Under the pieces are notes generated by a model, which saw nothing but the letters and a program-made list of their open reading frames with translations, had not been told where the DNA came from and searched no databases. From Plasmodium coatneyi (lineage: Eukaryota; Apicomplexa; Aconoidasida; Haemosporida; Plasmodiidae), in contig NC_033562.1 in NCBI RefSeq assembly GCF_001680005.1, positions 682,001-746,000 of the forward strand: a stretch of DNA of 64,000 bases, written 5' to 3'. Positions 19,305 to 30,367 of the stretch are shown piece after piece. The position numbers were made by a program, and so were the translations under genes. Each line of letters begins with the position of its first letter. Within the stretch, counting starts at the first letter, position 1.

Positions 19305-22166
19305 TTCATTTGAATGTCAAACTGGTCACAGTAAAATGGTGTGTGCAGTTTTGGACACTTATTCACGCCTATCGCCTTACCACGTTGTTCTGCGCCACGG
19401 CCGTTCGAATGACGATGTTAAGGATAAAATTGCCCTGCACGGAGATGAACCCAATGGAACCGGAGTAAACGCCCCGGGGGGCCTTTTCGATGCTGCACGG
19501 GGTGGGGGGAAAGTGTGCTGTGGTGTGGCCGGGAACGGGGTGAAAATATAGAGACACAAACTCGCAATGTACGATATGCGACACTTGCACAACCGCTTTA
19601 TTGTTCAACCGCACCTTTGCAAAAGCGAGATAGATATGGGCTTGGGCGCGCCCGTCATGGAACCGCCTGGAAAAACATTGACAATGGCATCCGCAAAGCT
19701 TTTTCCAGAGGGAAGCTTTCCACGTATTTCGGAAACCATTTGGTGGAGATAAGCGTAGCTTTCAATGTGAAACAATTGGCTGACCCGAACGGTATCCGTT
19801 TGGCAAATCCTGTGAAAGTCGTTGGTGGTGAGATCTACAATCATAAGATTTTCGGCTCTGTCTTTTTTACTATTGAGCAGTTGCTCTTTCATTTTTGCAT
19901 CCTCTTCATCTGTTTTTCCTCTCCTTATGGTTCCTTTGATTGGTTTGCTAAAGAGGATGTCCTCCTTATCCTTTCGTAGGAATTCCTCCGGACTGAAACA
20001 CATGACTGTGAATTCCAGTTGTGCATCAATCACGGGGTTGGTACTTACTTCAGGGGGTACTGACTCAGGGTGGAGTTCTCTCCAGTAGTGAATGTAACAA
20101 CTGTAGGAAACTTTATTAACATCCCTTATGTGCAGGTACATGTTTAGAAAATCTACAGAGGGTGCATTACCATCCGACACGGAATAATACCCCCGAAATT
20201 GGGTCGTTAAGCAAAGTTCGTACGAATGCCCCTTTTCAATGTACTCTTTGCACCGTTTTACATTCTCCATATATTCGTCTTTACCTACCAGCGGAGAAAA
20301 AACAATTTTGTTCTCATTTGCTTTGTCCGTGTTTGGTAACTGCTCATGGGGTGGGGAACACTCCGGGGGGATGCACACAGAGGGAACCTTATCATGCTGA
20401 TAGTTTTCCCGTTTTGTCTGAACAATTCTCACAATCTTTTGGATGGATCTGTCATTCCATCTGGCATTGTACTGAAGTATGTCCTGCACATCTTGGCCGC
20501 TCCACAACGGGGGGGAGTGTCCCAACGGAGACTTCAAATAGGCCTCCTCCGGTTCGACAGAAATTAAGTAAATATTATTACTGACCAAATCGAGAGAGAT
20601 AAAATTCTGAGGGAAAATAAAAAGAGAAATAGGGATAGAATTCTTCGAGTCCCTACCCTCGGCATGATTTTTCCACTTTTTTTTATACAAAAATTTCATC
20701 GTCTCGTAATTATATTCGTATGTGAAGAAGCCAAAGTAGCCCCAAAGGCAGGAGTCCTTATGCTTCACGAATTGGTCTTCTTCGATTGCCCCTTTGGGAA
20801 GGTAACCTTCGTAGGGATAACCATCAGGGGGGGGTCGCCCTCCTCCTTCTTCTTCTTCCTCCCATGTGGAGCAATTTGCTACGTTTTCACCACCGTTTGT
20901 TCTTCCCCCACTGAAGGTGCCATCCCACTTATCCATTTTTATCTCTTCCAACTGGATGTTATAGTTATCCTTAAACAGATTTATCCTATCTCTCATGTGA
21001 TGAACCAGACAGTTGTTCGGATCCTCACTGTAGTGCCTAACTCGATACGATTCGCCGATTGTCTCTTTCCCCAACTGAAGTATTGTGCCCTTCATTTGGT
21101 GCTCTTCCCCCTCCTCTGCGTAGTAATATTCTAACAGTTCGCTTAAACGCCCTTTCGCATTTCCCATGTAGGTAAATCTGCAGTTGTTATTTAAGTGATT
21201 CGTATCGGTGCGGCTGCTCTCCGTGTTGGAACCTCCATCGTGTTGGATCCCCCCCTTGGAGTAGCATCCCCCCCGAGGGGCATCCAGAACTTCCCCGTTG
21301 CTGTCCAGCCAAAAGGACACATCTTTTGGGTCATAACAAATGGCTTTAAAAATGGCATGCGAGAAATTACGCAAGTTGTGCACCCCTGAGAGTTTTACAA
21401 GTTTTATTTTCCACGCTTTCTGTGTCGGTCCATTTGCAGCATGTTCCAAAGTAGCTTCCCCCTGCAGGGGTTTACTCCACAGTTGGTGCTCCGCATAGTT
21501 CACAGTGGCTTGTATGCCCCTACGTCTACCCCCTCGTTTGAGTGTAATTTTTTTAAAATTTTCAAAAAAGATTTCGCTGAAGTCACTTTCGATGGACTCC
21601 GGGTGATACTGCACAGTGTAGTATGGTAGATCTTTATGTTGCGTGCCCATAACTATGAACTCATTTCCACAAAGAGAGTAGCAAGTAATCCTCAACGGAT
21701 CACTCACCTTTTTGCTAACCTTTAGGGAGTTGTAACAGGTCGCTTTGAACCCGTCTTTTACATTTTCAAACAAATCGCTAGCTACATTTTGGTACTTGCA
21801 TATATTAATTATATTCGTATCCCCATGAAACATGTTTTTTACTTTTTTTATTTTACACCCATAGAGGTGGCAAATTAATTGGTGCCCAAAGCATATGCCC
21901 AGGATGGGAATGTCTATCTTCCTCTCCAGTAACCCTGCTATTAGGTCGTTTTTACTGCTTTCCCCCGTTTGAGGGTTCCCATACCCTGGGGAGATTACTA
22001 CATTGTCCACTTGGTGATAATATTTGCTCACAAAATCTTCAATGGTTATCTCACCCGGGTGCACCACTATCGGTTCTGCACCGTTCACCTTGCGCAGGTA
22101 GTGCACGATGTTGTAGGAGTAAGAGTCGAAGAAGTCGATGAAGAGACTCACCACGCGTTGCTCCAT
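18894..22166 (-). CDS. pBAS: para-aminobenzoate synthase (fused PabA-PabB, aminodeoxychorismate synthase)
   Basis: Four exons on the complement: 19615-22166, 19381-19492, 19151-19251 and 18894-18942, 937 aa. It makes 4-amino-4-deoxychorismate from chorismate and glutamine for folate synthesis. The class I glutamine amidotransferase half (residues 1-~215) has the nucleophile motif GICFGHQ (Cys near 92) and VQYHPESIESDF with the catalytic His and Glu. A ~370-residue low-complexity linker follows. The chorismate-binding half contains FSPEEFLRK, KPIKGTIRR (the Lys of PIKGT is the PabB catalytic Lys, arguing against anthranilate synthase), LMIVDLTTNDF, FPGGSMTGAPK and, across the splice, SIEKAPRGVYSGSIGF, then ISIGAGGAVTIKSD. 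The last three exons are short and would be missed by ORF-only annotation. Intron 2 contains 31 A. The glutamine it uses is made by the enzyme encoded at 12.9 kb. Sulfa drugs act two steps downstream. Confidence 0.96.
19270..19300. repeat. poly-A tract of 31 in an intron of the PabA-PabB gene
   Basis: An uninterrupted run of about 31 A on the plus strand, so poly-T/pyrimidine on the coding strand just upstream of the exon 3 acceptor at 19251; it serves as its polypyrimidine tract. Length polymorphism and assembly slippage are likely. Confidence 0.9.
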
Positions 22167-22720
22167 GTGGTATACCTTTCGGACGCAAGAAGAAGATGGA
22201 ACGAAGCTTCCCCTGTGTTAGACGTGGCCACTAGGGGAAAAACACACAAATGGGCAAGAACCCAACTTAGCAAAGGGGGGCAAGCAGCGCTTCCACAGAC
22301 GCATGGTTTTCACGTTTTAACTGGGAGGTAACCCCTCAAGCGCGAGTTACCCTTTGCGAAATTAAGAAGCAAAACGGCATGTACTCCTCCAGCTAGCTAA
22401 ACAAAGTTAAGGCAACGCGGAAAAAAAAAAAAAAAAAAAAGAACGACTACGCCTGTGCATGATAAAACCCTACATCTGCACCCCTCCTTCGTGAACCATT
22501 TAAACATTCACATTTTCGTATTTACTCCTTTCACATAAGGACGCCTGGGGGCACCAATCTGTAAGCAGGGCGGGAAGGAAGTTACAGAGAAAGAGGGGAG
22601 CAACTGAAGAACCCGCTGTACACCTCTCCACAAGTACAACCCCTGCAGTGATGTGCGCATCATTTCCATGTAGGACGTCGATTATGGTTTGCCCCTTTCG
22701 TGACTCCCCACATTAGGCCC
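22167..22720. other. spacer between PabA-PabB and the LamG-like gene
   Basis: 554 bases: the promoter of the folate gene and the 3' UTR of the next minus-strand gene. One A run near 22421-22440. Nothing else seen. Confidence 0.55.
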
Positions 22721-25074
22721 TCAAAATGCACCTTTAAAATTTTCATATAGGGACTCTATTTCCTCCAGGTTGTATAGCAGGGAAGGGGTTCCCTTCTTCA
22801 GCTTTTCATACTCTGTGCTCCACTTCTTCCCGCGCAGCACCTGCCGACGTGGTGGGGGAAGCAGTTATGAAAGAGAGGAGGTCAGTCAGGTGGTTAGCGA
22901 ACTTATACACTGAGGTAACTTGTGCAGACCAGCCAGGCGGCCGAACCGCGTCACCACTGAACATTACGATGTTCCTAAATTTGCAGTTCCCCTTGTTGGC
23001 CAACAGTCCAAACGCGCCCTGTGGAAAGGTGTTAGGGTGCCATGAATGAGAGGGGATAGTCCCCCATTTTTTCTCCCCGAATCGGTTCCGCAGATGAACG
23101 ACAAACATGCACACATCAGAAGTAGGGAGAAAATATCATCCCTTAAATGGCACTGTCAATGGGTAAGAGATCCGAACCGGGCGCTACACCCATATGATCA
23201 CATCCCCTCTCAGACGCACCTGCTTAGCTGTGCTGTACTCCGACTCGTCTTCGCTTTTCCTGAGATAATCAACGGACAGGTCACCGTACTTCCCCGCCTT
23301 AACTTTTATGTCCTTTATCACTTCTTGCGCAAATAGGACGTACCACTCGTCGTTCTTAATCTTCAGTTCTTTGAATTCTAAGTAGGGAATAGGAAAAGGG
23401 GGGGAGACGAGGTGCATATATATGTTTCCCCCTATATATGTGCACCGAGAAGGAATAATAAGAAAGGACACCTTCTAGATATACCGAAGAGGAGTCACCT
23501 CCACACGTATGCATAACTGCACAATAGCACATGTGTACACTTTTCCTACCCTTGAGAACCAACAATTCGCCCTCCCTAACTCGAACGAGCTTTAAAACTT
23601 TGTTGTCTATTAGTAGCCCCCAGTAGTTGCGCTCCCCGACGATGCGAAAAATTAACCCGCACGATTGCGCGTCGTTCATTTGGACCTCCACTTGGGCTAT
23701 GGTTTTCTGAAACAGGTGTGCGCGTAAGTCAGCGTATGTTTTTGTGAACATGGCAAAGGAAAGTGAGACGCTCCAAGGAAGTGCACCTTGTCCTGCCCAC
23801 CTTGCAGAAGAAGTCCCTCTTGATTAGGGACGTCCGGGTGCTCATCCTGCAGTCATTATCATTAGCGCAATTGTGAGGAAAAAAAAAAAATTCATAAGTG
23901 GGCTTATTAAGGGGGAATGAACCCCCCATAGTCACTTTTATGCGACTACGTCGGTGTGTGCGCAGTTGGGGAGGAGTAACCTGTTGTCTAGCCATCCAAA
24001 GGGAAAGGGATGGTTCTAAAGGGGAGATGAAATTCTTTTATTAGTAGGCGCAAAAATGGGTGGAGACCTCCCCTCATCTGCCCACATATGCACACACAAA
24101 CATACGCATAATGTAGACACGTCGCGTTGGGGATTATATTCATTACTGATTCTCTGCAGCTGTCCTTCCCCTTGTACTCTATTACTGCCTTCTCATTGTC
24201 GATCTGCCAGTTGTCCGTTTGGAGCCATTGGCTATCTGGGGGGGAAAAGGCCGTTTATATGTGCATCTGTTGCATTTGTTTATAAGCTGCACGTATACAG
24301 GTGGGTCCTGCTATGACACACATATCGTGTGCATTGTTTTGTGAAGTCCTTTACTCAGATCGACTGGGTCGTAAGTTGGCTTCAAGAAATATTCGCGACA
24401 TCTTGGGGGAGAGTCAAAGTGTGTTCGGAAATGACATAGGGGTGTTAATTTTTGGCATTTTTCTTTTGTTCCGTTTATTTTTTCTATAATATTTTGGCTT
24501 TGGCTAAGGTAGACACTTCTCTACTGTAGCGCGTTTCTCGGATGTTCCTCTTTTGTACACCTACCCACCTAGTTAAACAAAAAAAAAAAAAACATGGAAG
24601 CATGAACATGCAGGGGCGACTCAGTTTTGACTCAGTCGGGTGAGAAGAACTGGCACTTTTTGTCACGTGTCGAAGTGGCTGTTTCTTCTTTTCCTTTTTT
24701 TACGGTAATCCAAATGCTTTTTAAAATATTTGGGCGTTTCGGATGGATATATTCTGCGGGGGAGGAAGGCAGGGGAACACGAAAGGGAAGACATCATGAT
24801 TTCCGACCAGATTGTTAAGATTCAAGCGGTCTCCATAAGTGGGTGTACTTCCCCGTCTCTGCCTCATCATCAGGGGTCCCTTTTTTGTGCGCTCCCCCTT
24901 AAATAGGCAACGCTTTCTTCCTACGTACACGTTGGTTAACCAAGTCAGGACGTTAATTTTACTCTGGACGAATCTGCTCTGCAGATGTTCGTATCCTCCA
25001 TTGGGCACTTTACATTTTGCAACATGGGACAAACAGAACAATGCAAAGTGGAGAAGCAGACCCCGTCTCCCCAT
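22721..25074 (-). CDS. secreted protein with probable laminin-G/concanavalin-like domain, nine exons
   Basis: Reconstructed on the complement: 24929-25074, 24667-24753, 24355-24503, 24121-24235 (or to 24147), 23801-23846, 23550-23706, 23220-23377, 22911-23018 (or 22947-23018) and 22721-22840; about 349-361 aa. Phase closes throughout if the longer exon 4 is used. Residues 1-21 (MGRRGLLLHFALFCLSHVAKC) are a clear signal peptide. A short KKRKRR basic patch follows, then a Cys-containing segment (KCQKLTPLCHF, SPPRCREYF) with an NGT glycosylation site. From about residue 130 strands alternate as in LamG-like sandwiches: SQWLQTDNWQIDNEKAVIEY, SLIKRDFFCKKTIAQVEVQM, SCGLIFRIVGERNYWGLLID, ELKIKNDEWYVLFAQ and GAFGLLANKGNCKFRNIVMF. 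The fold call is by pattern only; function unknown. A position between the folate and SAM synthetase genes fits a conserved Plasmodium hypothetical. Exon 4/5 and exon 8 boundaries are the weak points. Confidence 0.7.
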
Positions 25075-26424
25075 CCCTGCGGTTTTGTATTTATTTGGAA
25101 TTTTTGAGGGAACGGCAAACAACGCAGTCGCGACCTTAGGACAAATTGACAAAGCTGAGGGGGAAAGAGAGCAGACAAAATGGGAACCAAAAATTGAGCA
25201 GACAAACGGAGGCAAGTTAGACCGGTAAATGTAGCGCTTCCTCACTAAGCGGTAAATCGTGTTACCGGAACTTTGGGGTAACTGTAAATAATTATCCACC
25301 CAAGAGGTGCTCTATCGTGAGGTGATAATCTGCCTGGCCTTCGATGAAGCGAAAAAAAAAAAAAGGAAAAAGAAAAAGGAAAAGGAAAAATCTAGTGTAT
25401 GTACAGAACGGTGCCTAACAATGGGGCCCTTTTTTTTGGAGACTGGCTATCATTTAACCACAGACAACAAGGGCTCCCCTATACCGGTGCTGCGTATCCA
25501 CGAGCTTCTTACGCGCCCATTTATACACTCATTTATGTGCTTATTTATGCGCTCACTTGCGCGCCTATTTATGAGTTCATTTACGTGCCATTTCTGCGAT
25601 TACTCATGAGCCTACATGCACGTCGGGCGAGTCGCATTCTCCCCGATGCGCGTAGACCCATGCACATACCTACACACAAACACGCACACACATACGCATA
25701 TAAACGCGCAACTCTAAGTGAACACTAATTGGTAAAAAAAAAAAAAATAAAATAATATAAAGAGGGGGAGGGGGAAATGGTGAAGGTGAAAAGGGGGAAA
25801 GTGAAAGTTACAAAAAATACAACAACATATGCTGGTGCTACAATTGTTACTAGCACAAATGTTATTACATTTTTAGGCAGTACAACGAAAACAAAAACAT
25901 AAGAGAGTCATTTTCTTTTTTTCTTTTCTTTCCTTATGGGTGGAAACACGTATGTACATGTACATTCACATACATACGTACATACGCGCATGTGTTAATT
26001 AAAGGTGAAGGGGTATATAAAAAAAAGAAAAAAAAAAAAGGGGTGCAAAATGAAACGATGTTTGCTTAAGAGTACATGTGCTGAATTCTGTTTGGACGAA
26101 TATAGATAGAGGTACGCATGGGTAACGTTGTTTGGCAGTACACACAAGCGCACTTCTGCCGTTCACACGTACAAATACAAACGCGCAGTACACACGCGGG
26201 AAGTACCATATTTGCACCAGCCAATATGCCAATTCAGCTGCGGCGGGGAAATAGCTGCAACTTCCAATCTTATTAATTACAAAAGGAGATAAATGGAAAA
26301 GACCAAAAGTTGGAAAATACACGCGCAACTGATGCTGTTCAGCATGTTTCTGTCTTCGCTTGTTTATGGGTGTCTAAATGGATAACCGTAATTAAAGGGT
26401 TTACTTCTGCACGGACAACTCCGT

Positions 26425-26455
<31 letters not shown>

Positions 26456-26553
26456 TTCTGTTGCGTGGGGAGGGTAAAAAAGGGGTCCCCATCATAGGGG
26501 TGTCTGTCTCTCTCCCCCGCTGGTCTTCCCCTCCGAAGTGACCCACAAGAAAC
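25075..26553. other. spacer between the LamG-like gene and SAM synthetase
   Basis: 1.48 kb with the LamG-like gene promoter and the SAM synthetase 3' UTR. It holds a degenerate tandem repeat (25518-25605), an A/G-rich stretch near 25350-25390 and a run of 28 T at 26427-26454. No gene supported. Confidence 0.55.
25518..25605. repeat. degenerate tandem repeat with TTTATGxGC core
   Basis: About six imperfect 14-15 bp units related to CATTTATGTGCTTA / TATTTATGCGCTCA, with the variable positions mostly at the purine after TATG. Intergenic. Confidence 0.65.
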
Positions 26554-27762
26554 TCAATTTTTGAGCACGTTCTTCTCATGGGTGAGGTCCTTTATCTTCT
26601 CCCAGGTGAACGAATTATCACTCCTTCCAAAGTGACCATAGGCAGACGTATTGGAAAAAATGGGTTCCTTTAACTTTAACTCCTCTATGATGAATCCAGG
26701 TCTCAAGTCAAAGTTGCGTAAAATAATTTGCTCCAAGTCGTAGTCAGTGTATCCTGTGCTGGCTGTTCCATACGAATTGACATTCAGCGAAATAGGGTTA
26801 GCAATACCAATGGAGTAGGATGCCTGTACTAGGACCCTCCTACAGAATTTATTTGCAACCAAGGACTTTGCAATATAACGTAAGTAATATGCAGCTGAGC
26901 GATCCACTTTGGATGGGTCCTTTCCAGAGAAGGCACCGCCTCCATGAGCACCCCAACCGCCATACGTATCACAAATAATTTTCCTTCCAGTTAACCCTGC
27001 ATCTGCTGCTGGTCCTCCAAGTACGAATTTCCCTGATGGGTTCAAATAGTATAGAGTTTCCTCATCGAGCATCTTCTCAGGAATGACATATTTCACTACA
27101 TTCTCTATCAGGTCAGACTTCAATTGCTCATATTTTACATTTTCTGCATGCTGTGTGGAAATCAGAATAGTATGTACACGTAACGGTTCCATGTGTCCAC
27201 CAAAGTTTCCTTTATTCTTATACTCTATTGTTATTTGTGTCTTTCCATCTGGTCCTAAATAGGGAAGGATACCTAACTTCCTCACTTCTGTTAATCGTTT
27301 TCCTAATAACGTAGCGTAGTGATGAGTCAATGGCATATAATTTTCTGCTTCATCAGTTGCATAGCCAAACATAATTCCTTGATCTCCAGCACCTATCAAT
27401 TCTGGCTTCTTATTTTCGTGTACACATTGAGCAATATCGGGGGATTGTTCATCGATATATATTTTTATGTCTGCTGTTTTGTAGTCTAGTCCTTTGCTTT
27501 CATCGTCATATCCTATGTGCTTTAAAACGTCTCTCGCTACCTTGTCATAATCAACTCTAGCTTTGGTTGTTATTTCTCCAAGAATAAAAATGAAGTTTTT
27601 CTTCGCGCATACTTCGCAGGCTACTTTGCTCTCTGGGTCTTCCCTCAGGCAGGCATCTAAAATGGCGTCCGAAATTTGGTCGCAGACTTTGTCTGGGTGT
27701 CCCTCATTCACCGACTCGGACGTGAACAGGAAGTTTCCCCGCTTAATTTTGAGGTGATTCAT
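26554..27762 (-). CDS. SAMS: S-adenosylmethionine synthetase
   Basis: Single exon, 402 aa, normal for methionine adenosyltransferases. It makes S-adenosylmethionine from methionine and ATP, releasing phosphate and pyrophosphate, in the cytosol; SAM feeds methylation and polyamine synthesis. Seen: N-terminal FTSESVNEGHPDKVCDQISD (about residues 13-32; the His and Asp of GHPDK bind ATP/Mg), the signature GAGDQGIMFGYATDE (about 122-136) and the second signature GGGAFSGKDPSKVDRSAAYYLR (P-loop-like, about 275-297) with intact Lys and Asp. C-terminal YGHFGR is also present. The ATG at 27762 begins MNHLKIKRGNFLFTSE. Nothing is missing or truncated. It lies in the same block as PGK, glutamine synthetase and PabA-PabB, an arrangement also found in P. 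falciparum. Confidence 0.99.
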   Translation of the reverse strand: MNHLKIKRGNFLFTSESVNEGHPDKVCDQISDAILDACLREDPESKVACEVCAKKNFIFILGEITTKARVDYDKVARDVLKHIGYDDESKGLDYKTADIKIYIDEQSPDIAQCVHENKKPELIGAGDQGIMFGYATDEAENYMPLTHHYATLLGKRLTEVRKLGILPYLGPDGKTQITIEYKNKGNFGGHMEPLRVHTILISTQHAENVKYEQLKSDLIENVVKYVIPEKMLDEETLYYLNPSGKFVLGGPAADAGLTGRKIICDTYGGWGAHGGGAFSGKDPSKVDRSAAYYLRYIAKSLVANKFCRRVLVQASYSIGIANPISLNVNSYGTASTGYTDYDLEQIILRNFDLRPGFIIEELKLKEPIFSNTSAYGHFGRSDNSFTWEKIKDLTHEKNVLKN

Positions 27763-28495
27763 TTTGCTGAAGTGGTAAGCGGTCGTTTGCAGGTTAACGC
27801 TGCTTATGGATGATGAAGGCTGCTTGTTGATACTAAAAACAGCTTATTGATGCTCGTAGGGATCGCTCTAACGTGCGTGCGCGCCTATGTTGGAACACGT
27901 GCCCAATGACAATAGGTGGAAGGATTCCGGTAACCCAGATAAGGGAGCCTTTCTCAATGCAACACAAAAGGGAAAAAGCAAAGTGGGAGTAAAAAAAACA
28001 AAAAAAAAATCCACAGATCGCAAACAAATTGATGCTCAAATGTACAAACTGTTGTGCGTAATAACTACTCGTACGCTGAAAAAAAAAAGCGAAAAAAAAA
28101 TTTCCCTTCTCGTTCGGAAGGAGAGAACTGCTGATCTGCTTGTTTCGGCTCGTTCGTTTTCCTAATAAGGATTTTTCCTTATTTGGTTGTGCCGTAAAAA
28201 TCTTGTATTTTTTCTTTTTTTTTTCTCGTGCGTATAAAATTTGTACACGTACTTATGGCTACATAAATGCATACGCAAGGGAGCGACCTCTACGTTTTAA
28301 TTTTAATTCTTTCGAACATATGGGGTTGGTTCGTTTGTTTGCTTGTTCGTTAGCTTGTTTATTAGCTTCTTGCTTCGCTTCGCTTTTCGCTCTTTTTATT
28401 TCCGCAATGCCCACAACAATCATACGTTGCCGCTCGAAAATGGGAAAATAAAAAACTGCAGGAAGTGACAGAAATATCGCCTAAGCGTTTGGAAA

Positions 28496-28572
28496 AAATG
28501 GAACGCTGAAACGATGAAAACGATGAAACGATGAAACGATAAAAACGATGTATTGATAACACGATGGAACAA
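28496..28572. repeat. AACGATG short tandem array
   Basis: Seven or so loosely spaced copies of AAACGATG/AACGATG with 1-8 bp spacing in the SAM synthetase upstream region, decaying into ACGATGG and ACTGATGG. Confidence 0.7.
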
Positions 28573-28726
28573 TCGCCTAAACGACTGATGGCATAATCGA
28601 ATGCTGGAACAATGGAAGATGTTTTGCAAAACAATGCGTGAAAAAAACAATTTGGTGAATTAAATTTTTACGCGTTTAGCATTTCTCCTGGAGTTTTGCG
28701 AACATATAAAAGTTTGTGCGCTCTTT

Positions 28727-28803
28727 TTATTTTTTTTTATATTATTTTTTTATATTATTTTTTTATATTTTTTTTATATTTTTCCTTTATTTTTTTATTT
28801 TAC
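28727..28803. repeat. T-rich TATATTATTTTTTT tandem block
   Basis: Near-perfect repeats of a 14-bp TATATTATTTTTTT unit that grade into poly-T with TATA steps. Typical Plasmodium intergenic low complexity. Confidence 0.8.
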
Positions 28804-30367
28804 TTTTTGCCGTGAACGGGAACCGACGTTATATGCGGCACAAGGAAAAGAAGTGCTATGAGAAAATTTGCATTTTTTTCCCCACCCACTCTGCATGCGC
28901 AATTTACAAAGTGGATTTAATATAGCACGTTTGGATGTACTTTTGTGTGTTTTTTTTTTTTTTTTCTATGGGTATTTCGTTTGGTATGATCCGCCGTTCG
29001 TTCGAATGACCAGTCCAGTGGTCAGTTGAGCGGTTATCTCCATGTGGGTCATTACACCTCGGGGCTGATCTGAGTGGCCGACCCGTTGGCCCAATTCGCC
29101 TTTTTGCTTTTTACGGTTTTTCCCCTCAGAGGATGCGCATTTTTTCCCGCTAAGCGGCTACTGGCTGGTGAGGGGAAGTTATCACACGCAGGGCTGCAGG
29201 ACAGGAAAGTGTTAAAGGTGCGGAAAAGAATGCTCGGTCTGTCATATCTACGCGCAACACGCAGACGGTTCAACCACGGGGAATTCACGAATGGTGAGGG
29301 CACCCTCCATATTTTCCACTACATTTTCTCACCTCCCGGCAGCGGTATGCAGTATCCAGCTTAGAATTAAGGGTACAATATAGGGTCTCCTTTACAAGGA
29401 CAAGTGTCAAGTGGGATGCGTATACGCAGGTGCTGCTGGGGTGACGCATGGTGAATCATTGTTCGCAGAGCGTATATACGTAAGTAGCGTAGTAGTGAAT
29501 AGGAGGGCGAGTCTAACGGTGCAAGTGGAAGGGAAATGATGAGAATTCCCATACCTGCGGTGGGGAATACCTTCGTATATACACCTTTGTCCCTTCAAAG
29601 TACATTTGCTCTGCAAATCCCCCCTGTTCCGTGTGCAAACGCCCCAAAAAATTGGGACGCGCAAGGGGAATCGCTTTTCCTTGGGGGTTCTCCCTTAAGG
29701 CGCTTAGATGAGGATCACAAGGAGAGCGACCAAGGAGGGGGGAGGGCAACCAATTCTATCGTATCACCGCTAGTGCGCGCCGACAGGTACGCCCCTTTAG
29801 GAGATTCCCCTTTTGCACCCCCATTTATCTGTTTTCAGTTTTTCTTCCCGCGCGCCAGATGTGTTGAGTTTTAGGGAGGTAAATTCCATTGTCCATATGC
29901 GTGTGGCGATTTACATCCGTTATATACGCTACGTTCTAACCACACAGGGAGGGCCAGACCCCCGCACCCTATGTATATATATCCCCCTTATGTTGTGTCA
30001 AAATGTAAGGTGAACGTGTTCGCTCTACCTTCACTGCACGGAGCAGGGGAAGAAAGTGAGGCCTTCCCAAAATGACAAACGTTGGGAACGCAAACATGTC
30101 GGTCATTATGCAGCGGTTATCGTAACGCCCTTTTTACAGCTTACTTCTTTGCGCATAACTTAAAAAAAAAAAAAAACTTTTTCGAATTTATCTTAAGTTC
30201 GCTAAGTTTGCAGCATCTTGTAAATCGTACGTGTGAAAACGGGTTGAGAAAATAAAAAAAAGGAAAAAAGAAAAAAAGAAAAGAGAAAAAACTCATGTAA
30301 AAAAAAACAAATTTGCGAAATTGCAAAGGGTGGGAAAGAGGTTACTTCCGATTTAGACCAGTTGGAT

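Larger units (their letters stand above)
27763..30367. other. 2.6-kb gene-free spacer upstream of SAM synthetase
   Basis: The longest gene-free stretch. It holds the SAM synthetase promoter, the 3' UTR of the BAG6-like gene, an AACGATG tandem array, a T/TATAT-rich block and many short frames with no coding character. No tRNA- or snRNA-like fold could be supported by eye; a small RNA gene cannot be excluded. Confidence 0.5.

Noticed and set aside
27887..28165. 92-codon plus-strand frame divergent from SAM synthetase
   Set aside because: Lys/Ser/Thr composition reflects A-rich DNA; no domain, no splice partner, and it contains homopolymers.
29536..29874. 112-codon plus-strand frame
   Set aside because: Pro/Ser/Arg-rich with no family resemblance; other frames overlap it.
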